Notes: generated by a model not told the origin, from the letters alone. DNA of 64,000 bases from VAXT01 sp038040395 (GCA_038040395.1 JBBPIJ010000010.1:1-64000); one strand, 5' to 3'; positions 7,736-16,199 are shown, numbered from the stretch's first letter. Numbers and translations: made by a program.

Positions 7736-8672
7736 CGCGCCGACCGGCGACGGCCGAGCTCCTTCCGGTCCCGAGCGCCTGCGCCGCGAGGAATGGATCG
7801 CCGTCTTCAAGCGGACGATCCGGCAGTTCATGGCCGACGACTGCATGGGCCTCTCGCAGCAGGTCGCCTATAGCTCCCTGCTCGCGTTCTTCCCCGCGGT
7901 GGTCTTCCTCGTCGCCATGCTCGGGCTGATCGGCGCGTACGACTCGCTGCAGAGCTTCCTCAACCCGGTCGCTCCGAAATCGGTCACCGACATCGTGAGG
8001 CAGCTCGAGCAGGACTCGTCGAGCGGCGGCTCGGCGGTCGCGGCCGTTCTCGGGGCCTTCGGGGCCGTATGGGCCGGAAGCGGTGCCATGGGCTCGATCG
8101 TGAAAGCCGTGAACCGCGCGTACGACAAGCTGGAGACGAGGCCGCTCTGGAAGGTCCGCGTGATCTCAGTCGTCCTCGTCGTCGCGTCGGGCCTCGTGCT
8201 CGCCGGGATGCTCCTCCTGATCGTGGTCGGCGGGAAGCTCGGCGATGCGATCGCACGCAAGGCGCACCTCGGCGGAGCGTTCACGTGGTTCTGGGACGTG
8301 TTCCGCTGGCCGATCGCCTTCGTCGCGGTTCTGCTCCTCTTCGCGCTCATCTACTACCTCGCGCCGAACGCCGATCAGCGCAACTGGAAATGGGTCACGC
8401 CCGGCTCGCTCGTGGGGAGCCTGATGTGGCTCGCCCTCTCGGGGCTCTTCGCCCTCTACACGGCCTTCTCGAGCTCGTATTCGAAGACCTACGGATCGCT
8501 CGCCGGCGGCATCGTGCTGCTGCTCTGGCTGAACTACAGCGCCTGGGCCGTGCTCTTCGGCGCCGAGCTGAACGCCGAGCTCGACCGACACGCTACGCGT
8601 CCAAGGATGACGCCGCGGGCGCCTCCAGACGCGGACAGTTCCAGCGTCAAGCCGGCCCGCCGCACCTACTAG
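7719..8672 (+). CDS. YihY/BrkB family inner-membrane protein
   Basis: A 317-residue protein with about six transmembrane helices and the family pattern: a pre-TM motif (EEWIAVFKRTIRQFMADDCM), VAYSSLLAFFPAVVFLVAML, and a later YYLAPN element followed by a GS-x-x-A-type segment near LAGGIVLLLWLNYSAW. YihY/BrkB proteins (formerly mis-called ribonuclease BN) are conserved membrane proteins of unsettled transport function. TTG 7719 is the only start that keeps the conserved N-terminal helix, and it overlaps the DUF3618 gene by 17 bp. It ends the operon and overlaps the convergent gene by 4 bp. Confidence 0.88.
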   Translation: MSTATDAPTGDGRAPSGPERLRREEWIAVFKRTIRQFMADDCMGLSQQVAYSSLLAFFPAVVFLVAMLGLIGAYDSLQSFLNPVAPKSVTDIVRQLEQDSSSGGSAVAAVLGAFGAVWAGSGAMGSIVKAVNRAYDKLETRPLWKVRVISVVLVVASGLVLAGMLLLIVVGGKLGDAIARKAHLGGAFTWFWDVFRWPIAFVAVLLLFALIYYLAPNADQRNWKWVTPGSLVGSLMWLALSGLFALYTAFSSSYSKTYGSLAGGIVLLLWLNYSAWAVLFGAELNAELDRHATRPRMTPRAPPDADSSSVKPARRTY

Positions 8673-9340
8673 CTCTGCGGCGAGTCCCTGACGGTGAAGG
8701 TGCCCTTGAGGCGGCGGTTCTTGTCCGAGCGGTACGTGTACTTGCCCGGGGCGAGCGTAAGCGTCCAGGTCGTCTTCACCCTCGCCTTGATTCCGGTCTT
8801 CTTGTTCACGCCGGGGCCGGTGAGATGGAAATTCTGAGTCTTCGCCGTGTCGGTGACGGCAACCTTGAACTTGCCGGTGACGACAGAACGGACCTTCGTG
8901 CCCGTGCTTGCGTCCTTGAGCGAGATCGTCCTCGCAGTCACCTTGCCGTTCAGCTTCACGGGCGGCGGGGGCGGCGGCGGAACATTGCCGACTGTGAACG
9001 TGCCCTTCATCTGCGCCGCATGCGGATCGCAGCGGAAGGTGTAGGTGCCGTCCACGAACGTCACGGTCCAGCTCGCCGTCTCGACGTTCTCGACCACGGT
9101 CTCCTGTTGCACGCCCGGCCCGAAGAGATGGAAGTTGTGGATGTCGGCGCGATCGTCGACGTTGATCTGGTACGTGCCGACGTCGAGGTGCGTCACGTTG
9201 GTGCCGTCAGGATTCTTGAGCGTGATCGTCATCGACGGCCCGACGACGCCGGTAAGAGTCACAGCGGGCTCGCCCGTCGCCGATGCGGGCAAGGAGATCG
9301 CAGCCGCGGCAAGCGCGGTTATGAGCAGCAGTCGTCGCAT
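8669..9340 (-). CDS. Secreted protein with two cupredoxin-like domains (second lacks copper ligands)
   Basis: A 223-residue secreted protein with a signal peptide MRRLLLITALAAAAISLPASA. Two plastocyanin-like domains are joined by a short proline linker. Domain 1 (~25-120) keeps a plausible type-1 copper set: H in NFHLFGPG, then C, H and M in RCDPHAAQMKGTF. Domain 2 (~130-223) keeps the fold motifs NFHLTGPG and LKGTF, but the Cys/His/Met positions read YRSDKNRRLKG, so it should not bind type-1 copper. An upstream in-frame extension to 9490 exists, but the signal peptide fixes the start at ATG 9340. It is adjacent to a single-domain relative. Confidence 0.82.
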   Translation of the reverse strand: MRRLLLITALAAAAISLPASATGEPAVTLTGVVGPSMTITLKNPDGTNVTHLDVGTYQINVDDRADIHNFHLFGPGVQQETVVENVETASWTVTFVDGTYTFRCDPHAAQMKGTFTVGNVPPPPPPPVKLNGKVTARTISLKDASTGTKVRSVVTGKFKVAVTDTAKTQNFHLTGPGVNKKTGIKARVKTTWTLTLAPGKYTYRSDKNRRLKGTFTVRDSPQS

Positions 9341-9387
9341 GACCCTCGTTGTGCTCTTTCTACGCACTTCGGCCCGGTCCGGTTTTC

Positions 9388-9756
9388 CTACGCCGGAGGC
9401 GGGCCAGGTTTGACCGTGAACGTTCCTCGGAGCGTCGTGCTCCTGTCTGACCAATAGACGTACCGGCCCGGGCGAAGGTTGGCGATCCACGCGCGGTTGC
9501 CTGTCGCGGAGACCTTCGTCTTCAGGTCGACCCTCGGCCCGACGAGGTGGAAGTTCTGGGTCGTCGAGGAGTCCTTGACGACGAGGCGGTACGAGTTTTG
9601 CTGGAGCACCTTCACCCGTTGACCCTGCGCGTCGGTCAGTGAGATCGCTCGGCTGCTCACCTTCGCATTGAGTTGCGGCTGGATCGGGCTGCCGCTCGCG
9701 CCCACAGGCAGCGAAACGGCAGCGATTGCAGCCAGCGTTACTGGAAAACGCAACAT
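9388..9756 (-). CDS. Secreted single cupredoxin-like domain protein without copper ligands
   Basis: A 122-residue protein with a signal peptide MLRFPVTLAAIAAVSLPVGASG, then one domain with TQNFHLVGPRVD and a YWSDRSTTLRGTF ending. It resembles domain 2 of the neighbouring protein: the Cys, second His and Met of a blue-copper site are all absent. It is the upstream member of the minus-strand pair. A structural or ligand-binding role is more likely than electron transfer, but this is inference. Confidence 0.78.
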   Translation of the reverse strand: MLRFPVTLAAIAAVSLPVGASGSPIQPQLNAKVSSRAISLTDAQGQRVKVLQQNSYRLVVKDSSTTQNFHLVGPRVDLKTKVSATGNRAWIANLRPGRYVYWSDRSTTLRGTFTVKPGPPPA

Positions 9757-9816
9757 CTGGAACCTCCCTTCCTACAACCAGCTCTTACCCGTCTCTGCAC
9801 TTTAGACTTCTGCGGG

Positions 9817-10233
9817 ATGAAGCTACGCAAGGACGCCAAGATCGAGCTTATCCGCAAGATTCCGCTGTTCAAGCACTGCACGGCGCGTCAGCTTCGCGAG
9901 ATCGCCGCGCTCGCTGACGAGCTCGACCTGAAGGAAGGGACCGAGCTCACACACGAGGGCAGGCTCGGCCGCGAGTTCTTTGCCATCGTCGAGGGCACCG
10001 CAGACGTCCTGATGGGCGAGCAGTGGATCAGCTCCGTTCGCCCGGGCGACTTCCTGGGTGAGATCGCGCTCATCACCGGTCGACCCCGTACTGCGACCGT
10101 GAAGGCGACCTCGCCCGTGCGCGTGCTCGTGATCACCTCCCGAAACTTCCGCGCGCTGCTCGACAAGAATCCGGAGATCCAGCGCAAGGTGCTGCTCTCG
10201 ATGGCAGAACGGCTCGCGACCGCGGCGCTCTAG
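9817..10233 (+). CDS. Cyclic nucleotide-binding domain (Crp-like effector domain) protein
   Basis: A 138-residue stand-alone CNMP domain: IPLFKHCTARQLREIA, EGTELTHEGRLGREFFAIVEGTADV, and a phosphate-binding cassette PGDFLGEIALITGRPRTATV (consensus G-E-x-A-L-x-x-x-x-x-R-x-A-T). It lacks the helix-turn-helix of Crp, so it senses cAMP/cGMP or acts as a partner rather than as a DNA-binding regulator. The start at 9817 is preferred to an upstream in-frame start at 9673, because the domain begins here. Convergent with pheT (4-bp overlap). Confidence 0.88.
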   Translation: MKLRKDAKIELIRKIPLFKHCTARQLREIAALADELDLKEGTELTHEGRLGREFFAIVEGTADVLMGEQWISSVRPGDFLGEIALITGRPRTATVKATSPVRVLVITSRNFRALLDKNPEIQRKVLLSMAERLATAAL

Positions 10234-12509
10234 ACGCGGAGCTCGGCGCGGAAGCGCTTTCCGAGCCCTTCCACGATCTTCTCCCGCAGCTCCGCGGCGT
10301 CCTCGTCCGAGAGCGTGCCCTCGGACGACTGGAAGGTGACCGCGAAGGCGAGCGACTTGCGGCCCTCGCCGACCTGGTCTCCTCGGTACACGTCGAAAGC
10401 GCGCATCTCACGAAGCTGAGGCCCCGCCGCCTCCTGTGCCGCCTCGACCAGATCTCCCGCGGCGACCTCTTCGGGCACGGTGAACGCGAGGTCCTGCCGC
10501 AGCGGGGGATACGTGATGACGTCCTCGTAGGTGATCGGATCGCGTGAGGCGTGGAAGAGCTCGCCGAGGTCGAGCTCGAAGGCGCTCCACTCGCCCTCGA
10601 GCAGTCCGGGCCGCAGTTCGCCGAACGTGCCGGCGGCGGTGCCGGCCGTCTTGCCCGGGTGGAGGAGCGGATCCTCGGCGCGCTCGAACCTCGGCTCGGC
10701 CTTGAGCGCAGCGTAGAGCGTCTCGACGACGCCTTTCGCGCGGGAGAACCCGCCCTGTGTGATGCCTGCGACGCGCAGCCGCTCCTCGGGCAGCTCGGCT
10801 CCCGGTAGATAGACGCGCGCGATTTCGAAGAGCGCGATCGCCTCTGCGCCCGCGTCGATGTTCCGCTGCGCAGCCTCGACGAGGCTCGGCAGGAGCCGGG
10901 TCCGTAGCGCGGTCAGCTCGACCGAGATCGGCTCCGGCAGTTTCCACGGCGTCTGGTCGTCGGGGCGCAGCGACGGCGTGTACGTCTCTGCGAACCCGAG
11001 GCCGACGAGGACGTCCTCCACGCGGCGCCTGAGCTGCTGTTCTCTGGTGAGCGTCCCGAACATGGCTCGTCGGGCCGGCAGCGTGAACGGCACCTCTTCG
11101 AGTCGGAACCGCGCGATCTCTTCGATCACGTCGACCTCGCGAGTCACGTCTCGACTCCGCCAGGTCGCCACCGTCACGTGATCGCCCTCGACCTCGAACC
11201 CGAGCCTGCCGAGAATCGCATGTTGCTCCTCCGGCGGAGTTTCGATACCGATGAGCGCATCCGCGCGTTCTGGCCGGAAACGCACGACTGGCCGCTCCGG
11301 TAGGTCGCCCTGCACGTCGGTGTGACCGACCCAGCGCGCTCCCGCGAGCTCGACCATCAGCTGCGTCGCAAGAACGGCCGCCTGCTCCGCGAGGTGGGGA
11401 TCGACCCCTTTCTCCCAGCGGTTGGAGCCCTCGGTGCGCAGGCGCAGGCGCTCGGACGAGCGGAAGATCGAGTACGGCTCGAAGTTCGCCGCCTCGAGCA
11501 AGACGTCGCTCGTCGACTCGCCGATCTCGGTGTCCTCGCCGCCCATGATCCCCGCGAGCGCGATCGAGCTCTCCCCGTCGGCGATCATCAGGTCGTCCGG
11601 CGTCAGCTCGCGTTCGACTCCGTCCAGCGTGCGGAGTTTCTCGCCGGGCAGGGCACGCCGCACGACGACCCGGCCTCCACGCAGCGTGGCGAAATCGAAC
11701 GCATGCAGCGGGTTGCCGAGCGCGAGCATCGCGTAGTTCGTGATGTCCACGACGTTCGAGATCGGTCGCATGCCGGCTGCGTGCAGGCGGGACTTGAGCC
11801 AGATCGGCGAGGAGCCGACCTGCACGTCGCGGAAGAGACGGCCGATGTAACGAGGTGCGCCCACCAGGTCCTCGACCTGAACGTCAACCGGCTCGTCGCC
11901 CGCGCGCTCAGGCTCTTCGCCGGGCGGCGGCGCGAGCTCGAGGTCGTAGATCGCGGCAACCTCGCGCGCGATGCCGTAGACCGACAGGAGGTCCGGTCGG
12001 TTCCCCGTTGCCTCGACGAGGAGAACGTCGTCGGCGATCGGCAGGACGTCGGCAAGCGGCGTGCCCGGCTCCAAATTGTCGTCGAGGAGCATGATCCCGG
12101 AGTGGTCGGCGCCGAGACCTACCTCGTCCTCGGCGAGGATCATTCCGTCTGAGACCTCGCCGCGGACGGCCCGCGCCTCGAGCGCCGTCCCGTCCGGCAG
12201 CACCGCTCCGGGCAGCGCGACGGCCACCGTTGCGCCCTCGCCGAAGTTCCATGCCCCGCAGACGATCTGGAGCGGTTCGCCCTCCCCCACGTCGACGCGG
12301 CAGAGCTGGAGCCGGTCGGCGTTCGGGTGCTTGGCCGCCTCCAGCACGCGCGCGACCCGGAAGAGCTCGAGGTTCCCGTCGCGGTCCGGGACCCCGCGCC
12401 GCTCGATGCCTTCGACCTCGGCCGCTGAGACGGAGAGCTTCGTCGCCAACTCGTCGAGCGGCATCTCGATCGGGACGTAGTCACGCAGCCAGTTGACCGG
12501 AACGCGCAT
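10230..12509 (-). CDS. pheT: Phenylalanyl-tRNA synthetase beta chain
   Basis: A 759-residue beta subunit of the alpha2beta2 enzyme that charges tRNA-Phe. It starts MRVPVNWLRDYVPIEMPLDE, followed by the EMAP/OB tRNA-binding region (FRVARVLEAAKHPNADRLQL), the B3/B4 editing region (VVDITNYAMLALGNPLHAFD), the B5 domain, the catalytic-like domain (FEIARVYLPGA) and the C-terminal FDX-ACB anticodon-binding domain (YPPLRQDLAF). Length is normal for a full PheT. Its ATG overlaps the pheS stop by 1 bp (TGATG). Confidence 0.97.
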   Translation of the reverse strand: MRVPVNWLRDYVPIEMPLDELATKLSVSAAEVEGIERRGVPDRDGNLELFRVARVLEAAKHPNADRLQLCRVDVGEGEPLQIVCGAWNFGEGATVAVALPGAVLPDGTALEARAVRGEVSDGMILAEDEVGLGADHSGIMLLDDNLEPGTPLADVLPIADDVLLVEATGNRPDLLSVYGIAREVAAIYDLELAPPPGEEPERAGDEPVDVQVEDLVGAPRYIGRLFRDVQVGSSPIWLKSRLHAAGMRPISNVVDITNYAMLALGNPLHAFDFATLRGGRVVVRRALPGEKLRTLDGVERELTPDDLMIADGESSIALAGIMGGEDTEIGESTSDVLLEAANFEPYSIFRSSERLRLRTEGSNRWEKGVDPHLAEQAAVLATQLMVELAGARWVGHTDVQGDLPERPVVRFRPERADALIGIETPPEEQHAILGRLGFEVEGDHVTVATWRSRDVTREVDVIEEIARFRLEEVPFTLPARRAMFGTLTREQQLRRRVEDVLVGLGFAETYTPSLRPDDQTPWKLPEPISVELTALRTRLLPSLVEAAQRNIDAGAEAIALFEIARVYLPGAELPEERLRVAGITQGGFSRAKGVVETLYAALKAEPRFERAEDPLLHPGKTAGTAAGTFGELRPGLLEGEWSAFELDLGELFHASRDPITYEDVITYPPLRQDLAFTVPEEVAAGDLVEAAQEAAGPQLREMRAFDVYRGDQVGEGRKSLAFAVTFQSSEGTLSDEDAAELREKIVEGLGKRFRAELRV

Positions 12510-13534
12510 CAGAACTGCCTCAGCACGCGGAGGTCGCCCTCCCAGAGATGGCGGATGTCGGGGATGTCGTGCCGGAGCTGAGCAGCCCGCTCGAGGCCGC
12601 AGCCGAAGGCGAAGCCGCTCCACTCTTCCGGATCGACGCCGACGCCTTCGAAGACCCGTGGGTCGACCATCCCGGCGCCGCCCATCTCGATCCAGCCGGA
12701 GTACTTGCAGGTGCGGCAGCCGACGCCTCCGCAGATGCCACAGGAGACGTCCGGCTCGATGGACGGCTCGGTGAACGGGAAGAAATGCGTGCGGAAGCGG
12801 ACGCGGCGCTCCGGGCCGTAGAGCGCACGCATCACGTGGAGCAGCGTGCCCTTGAGATCGGCGAGGGTCAGCCCGCGGTCGACCGCGAGGCCTTCGAACT
12901 GGAGGAAGATCGGGTAGCGCGTGGCGGTGATCGCATCACGTCTGTAGACGCGGCCCAGCGAGACCATGTAGATCGGCGGCTCCTTCTCCTCCAGCATGTG
13001 GATCTGCGACGGGGAGGTCTCCGTCCGCAGGACATGGGTCTCGTCGAAGAAGAACGTGTCGCGGTGCGAGCGACTCGGGTGCGTGGGCGCGAACGCGAGC
13101 TTGTCGAAGTTGTACTCGACGGTCTCGACCTCCCGATCGTCCCTGATCTCGTAGCCGAGGCCGAGGAACGCATCCTCGACGGTGCGGCGCACCTGCGTGA
13201 TCGGATGGAGCCGCCCGAGGGGAAGCTCCTCGCCCGGGAGCGTGATGTCGACGACGTCTTCGGTCAGCGTCCGGTCGAGCTCGGCGCCCTCGATCGAGCG
13301 CTCCCGCTCGTCGACCGCGGCCTCGATCGCCTCGCGGGCTGCGTTCAGGGCCATCCCGGACTCTCGATCACGAACCTGCCGAAGGGCTTGTTTGAGGTCG
13401 CCTCGGCGCCCGAGGTATTTGACGCGCAGCTCGTCGAGATCGGCAGCCGTGGATGCGGCTTCGATCGCGCTCAGGGCTTCGCGCTGGAGCGCCTCTGCGT
13501 CCACGGCTGCGACTGTATCGCCCGGCTCAGTCAT
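12509..13534 (-). CDS. pheS: Phenylalanyl-tRNA synthetase alpha chain
   Basis: A 341-residue catalytic subunit with an N-terminal coiled coil (AALQ-type helices with LRVKYLGRRGDLKQALRQVR), class II motif 2 (RVRFRTHFFPFTEPSIEPDV) and motif 3 (GFAFGCGLERAAQLRHDIPD). The start at ATG 13534 (MTEPGDTVAAVDAEAL) is chosen because sequence upstream to 13690 has no conserved content. It heads the pheST operon and is divergent from the methyltransferase at 13642, with a 107-bp promoter region between. Confidence 0.97.
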   Translation of the reverse strand: MTEPGDTVAAVDAEALQREALSAIEAASTAADLDELRVKYLGRRGDLKQALRQVRDRESGMALNAAREAIEAAVDERERSIEGAELDRTLTEDVVDITLPGEELPLGRLHPITQVRRTVEDAFLGLGYEIRDDREVETVEYNFDKLAFAPTHPSRSHRDTFFFDETHVLRTETSPSQIHMLEEKEPPIYMVSLGRVYRRDAITATRYPIFLQFEGLAVDRGLTLADLKGTLLHVMRALYGPERRVRFRTHFFPFTEPSIEPDVSCGICGGVGCRTCKYSGWIEMGGAGMVDPRVFEGVGVDPEEWSGFAFGCGLERAAQLRHDIPDIRHLWEGDLRVLRQF

Positions 13535-13641
13535 CTGAGTAACTGGCCCCGGCCCGCTCGTGAGGATCGGCCGCGCGCTAACGCCGTTCCCCGGCGAGAA
13601 GCCGAGGCCCGGTAAAGAAAGAACGCGTCCGCATCGCAGCC

Positions 13642-14394
13642 ATGGGCAAACGATACAGCGAGAATGCGCTGATGAGCGAGTACGACCCATTCGCGGAGAT
13701 CTACGACGAGTGGTCGGAGCACATGACGGAGGACGTCGCGTTCTACGTCGACCTCGCCCGCGAGGCCGAGGGGCCGATCGTCGAGCTCGCGGTCGGCAAC
13801 GGCCGCGTGGCGATCCCGGTGGCCCGGGAAACGGGGCGAAAAGTGATCGGCATCGACCTCTCTCCGGCGATGCTCGCGCAGGCGCGGGAGCGCGCCGACG
13901 CGGAGGAGGTCGACCTGGAGCTCCGCGAGGGAGACATGCGCGACCTCGAGCTGGACGAGCCGGCCGGGCTCATCTACTCGCCCTTCCGATCGCTCCTGCA
14001 CCTGCCGAGCTGGCAAGACCGCCGGCGCGTCTTCGAGCGAGTCGCGGCTGCGCTGAGGCCGGGCGGGCGATTCGCATGGAATGCGTTCGTGTTCGACCCG
14101 ATGATCGCGGCCCGGCTCGCCCAGGAGGGGACTGGCCAACACGCTGAAGGGAGCCGGATCTGGCGGCGCATGGACTACGACCCGACCGACAGCCGCATCG
14201 ACATCACCGCCTGGGTCGATCAGCCGGGCGAGGGCGAGCGGAAGCTCTCGCTCTGGTGGGTCAACCGCGCCGAGTGGGAAGGCCTGATCGAGGTCGCGGG
14301 ACTCGAGGTCGAGGCCCTCTACGGCGACTTCGACCGGCGACCGCTTGGCACGGAGGACCGGGAGTTCGTCTGGGTCACCCGGAAGCCGGCATGA
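13642..14394 (+). CDS. Class I SAM-dependent methyltransferase
   Basis: A 250-residue Rossmann-fold methyltransferase. The SAM motif is VELAVGNGRVAIPVARETG with an acidic strand-2 end (VIGIDLSPAML), motif II is LELREGDMRDL, and there is a post-motif LRPGGRFAWNAFVFDP. Similar proteins act on small molecules, but the substrate is unknown. It could start at 13642 or at the internal ATG 13672 (MSEYDPFAEIYDEW), which is where homology begins. It is followed by a paralogue at 14528 sharing the YD-x-W-S-x-x-x-TEDVxFYV opening, so this is a tandem duplication. Confidence 0.85.
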   Translation: MGKRYSENALMSEYDPFAEIYDEWSEHMTEDVAFYVDLAREAEGPIVELAVGNGRVAIPVARETGRKVIGIDLSPAMLAQARERADAEEVDLELREGDMRDLELDEPAGLIYSPFRSLLHLPSWQDRRRVFERVAAALRPGGRFAWNAFVFDPMIAARLAQEGTGQHAEGSRIWRRMDYDPTDSRIDITAWVDQPGEGERKLSLWWVNRAEWEGLIEVAGLEVEALYGDFDRRPLGTEDREFVWVTRKPA

Positions 14395-14408
14395 GCGCAC
14401 CTCGGCCA

Positions 14409-14480
14409 GTCGACCCAAGCCACCCATCCCACCCACTCGACCCAATCGACCCAGTCGACCCAATCGACCCAATCCACCCA
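14409..14480 (+). repeat. Short tandem repeat array (9-bp unit CGACCCAAT)
   Basis: The spacer between the two methyltransferase genes is a degenerate array of CGACCCAAT / CCACCCATC-type 9-bp units, ending at a CCCACCCGGGTGGG palindrome (14474-14487). It contains no gene. The minus-strand reading gives a Gly-Leu-Gly-Arg repeat that is an artefact. Confidence 0.8.
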
Positions 14481-14527
14481 CCCGGGTGGGGGTCCGCGTT
14501 CCGCCGGCCCCAGCGTATCGACGAAAA

Positions 14528-15271
14528 ATGGGCTTGTCTGTGACGGATTTGGGCCAGATTCGCTACGTCGGCAGCCCGTACGACACGATTGCCGACCTCT
14601 ACGACCCGTGGAGCCGCAGTGTCACCGAGGACGTCGACTTCTACGTGGCCGAGGCCGTTAGGGCGGGTGGCCCAGTCGTCGAGCTCGGAGTCGGAACCGG
14701 CCGGATCGCGATCCCGATCGCCCAGAAGAGCATCCGCGTGATCGGCATCGATTCCTCGCGCGAGATGCTCGCCGCCTGTGCGCGCCGCGCCGAACAGGAA
14801 GGCGTCGCCGACCAGCTCGACCTACGCCTCGGCGACCTGCGCCGGCCGCCCCTCGACGAGCAGGCGCCCCTCGTCGTCTGCCCGTTCCGCTCCTACCTCC
14901 ATCTCGCCGACGACGGCGAGCGTGCTGATGCACTGACCAGCGCACACGCCGCGCTTCTTCCCGGCGGGCGACTCGTCTTCGACGTCTTCGCCCCCAAGCC
15001 CGACGACATCGCGGAAACCCACGGCCGCTGGCTCGAGCGCGAGCCCGGGATCTACGAGCTCGCCGACTGGGACGAGAGCGCCCGCACGCTCAGCCTCTCG
15101 GTTCGCGGCCCCGCCAGCGGCGCGACGATGGCCCTGTCGTGGATCTCACGGGAGGAGTGGCAGCTACTCCTCGAAGAGACCGGCTTCACGGTCGAGGCGT
15201 GCTACGGCTGGTTCGACCGGACGCCCTTCCGGGGCGGCGAAGACATGGTCTTTGTCGCCCGTGCTGTCTGA
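14528..15271 (+). CDS. Class I SAM-dependent methyltransferase (paralogue)
   Basis: A 247-residue protein with SAM motif VVELGVGTGRIAIPIAQK, strand 2 ending VIGIDSSREML, motif II DLRLGDLRRPPLD and motif III LLPGGRLVFDVFAP. It is closely related to the preceding gene, with a matching N-terminus (YDPWSRSVTEDVDFYV versus YDEWSEHMTEDVAFYV) and a matching C-terminal CYGWFDRTPF/LYGDFDRRPL element. The start is the ATG after an A-rich stretch at 14528. Substrate unknown. Confidence 0.85.
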   Translation: MGLSVTDLGQIRYVGSPYDTIADLYDPWSRSVTEDVDFYVAEAVRAGGPVVELGVGTGRIAIPIAQKSIRVIGIDSSREMLAACARRAEQEGVADQLDLRLGDLRRPPLDEQAPLVVCPFRSYLHLADDGERADALTSAHAALLPGGRLVFDVFAPKPDDIAETHGRWLEREPGIYELADWDESARTLSLSVRGPASGATMALSWISREEWQLLLEETGFTVEACYGWFDRTPFRGGEDMVFVARAV

Positions 15272-15359
15272 TCCGGCCATCTTGCGGAACGAAGCCCACG
15301 CAGCGACTCTCTGCCGATGGACGGAGCGCGTCATTTACCGCGAAGAAGTGCTCACTATC

Positions 15360-15455
15360 ATGGGAGTGCTTGGTGACATCCGGGCGGAGCTCGAGAAGAT
15401 GAACATCCAACTCGGAGGCGACGATGGCGAAGAGGAAGAGGAAGATGACGCCTGA
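15360..15455 (+). CDS. Very small acidic-tailed protein
   Basis: A 31-residue peptide MGVLGDIRAELEKMNIQLGG followed by an acidic DDGEEEEEDDA tail. It overlaps the next small gene by 32 bp in another frame. The amphipathic helix plus acid tail look like a real micro-protein, but no family is recognised and the overlap makes one of the two start choices uncertain. Confidence 0.4.
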   Translation: MGVLGDIRAELEKMNIQLGGDDGEEEEEDDA

Positions 15456-15609
15456 AGAGCGGGCGGAGCTGACAGAGTTCCGCCGGCGCTCCGACGAGAA
15501 CCTCCGCAGGCTTCGCGAGCTAGTCGAGCGAGGTTGGGCCGATCTGCACGCGAAAAGAGCTGCGGGCTATCACCTCGAGCACCCCGCCTGGGGCCCTCCG
15601 CCGGACTAG
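15424..15609 (+). CDS. Small charged hypothetical protein
   Basis: A 61-residue highly charged helical protein beginning MAKRKRKMTPEERAELTEFR and ending GYHLEHPAWGPPPD. The motif MTPEERAEL-x-x-x-R-R recurs in actinobacterial small proteins of unknown function. It overlaps the preceding micro-ORF by 32 bp and converges with the MOSC gene by 4 bp. Confidence 0.55.
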   Translation: MAKRKRKMTPEERAELTEFRRRSDENLRRLRELVERGWADLHAKRAAGYHLEHPAWGPPPD

Positions 15610-16022
15610 AGCAGCTCGATCTCGTCGCCGACGGCCACTTCGCCGCCCTCGATGATTCTCGCGAGCATCCCGCGCCTGCCCTCGAGCTCGGCCCGCAGGC
15701 CCTGACGAAGCTCGTCCATGCGGTGACATGGATCGCAGACCATCGTGATCTCGAACACGGCCTCGCCGACGCGCACCCGCTGACCTATCGGCCAGCGCTC
15801 GACGTCGTCGCCTTCGACGGTCAAGTTCTCCCGGGTCGCGCCGGGTTCGACGCCAACCGCGTCGAGATGCTCCTTCGAGGCGAAGAGGACCTCGCGCTTC
15901 GGCGGATTCGCATGCGCGCAACCCTCGAGCCCCTCACCCGCGATAGCGCGGCGCCGCTCGTGCCCGTCCATGCGGCCGCTCTTGCGCGCCGGTGACGTCC
16001 AAACTCCCGCGATCTTCGCCAC
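15606..16022 (-). CDS. MOSC-domain protein
   Basis: A 138-residue stand-alone MOSC domain (MoCo sulfurase C-terminal fold): GLEGCAHANPPKREVLFASKE, GATRENLTVEG, VRVGEAVFEITMVCDPCHRM and RGMLARIIEGGEVAVGDEIEL. MOSC proteins bind molybdenum cofactor or transfer sulfur or metal using a conserved Cys. Here CDPCHRM gives two candidate cysteines. No molybdenum enzyme is nearby. Its upstream region is the long palindrome at 16039-16199. Confidence 0.85.
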   Translation of the reverse strand: MAKIAGVWTSPARKSGRMDGHERRRAIAGEGLEGCAHANPPKREVLFASKEHLDAVGVEPGATRENLTVEGDDVERWPIGQRVRVGEAVFEITMVCDPCHRMDELRQGLRAELEGRRGMLARIIEGGEVAVGDEIELL

Positions 16023-16038
16023 GCTGCGACTCTACCCG

Positions 16039-16199
16039 GTGGCCGCGACGGCCGGAACGTTGTCGCCCTGAGCGGCTGCAAACGCGGCGCATGCCCGCGT
16101 CCTCAGTCGGCCCCGTACGACTGTACGGGGCCTCCCTGCGTCCTTGGCCTGCTTGGTTTTCGCGCGCTCAGACCGGAACGTACCGACGGTCGCGGCCAC
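16039..16199. repeat. 161-bp imperfect palindrome between two minus-strand genes
   Basis: The outer arms GTGGCCGCGAC... (16039-16061) and their complement (16177-16199) match at about 19 of 23 positions, and partial complementarity continues inward (CTGAGCG in both arms) to a perfect central hairpin GGCCCCGTAC-GACT-GTACGGGGCC (16109-16132). The whole interval therefore folds as one long cruciform. It fills the gap between the start of the MOSC gene and the stop codon of the trmH-like gene. No T tract follows on either strand, so it is not a simple intrinsic terminator. Confidence 0.7.

Noticed and set aside
13531..14481. Minus-strand frame with Gly-Leu-Gly-Arg repeats
   Set aside because: It is generated by the 9-bp tandem array and the antisense of a clear methyltransferase.
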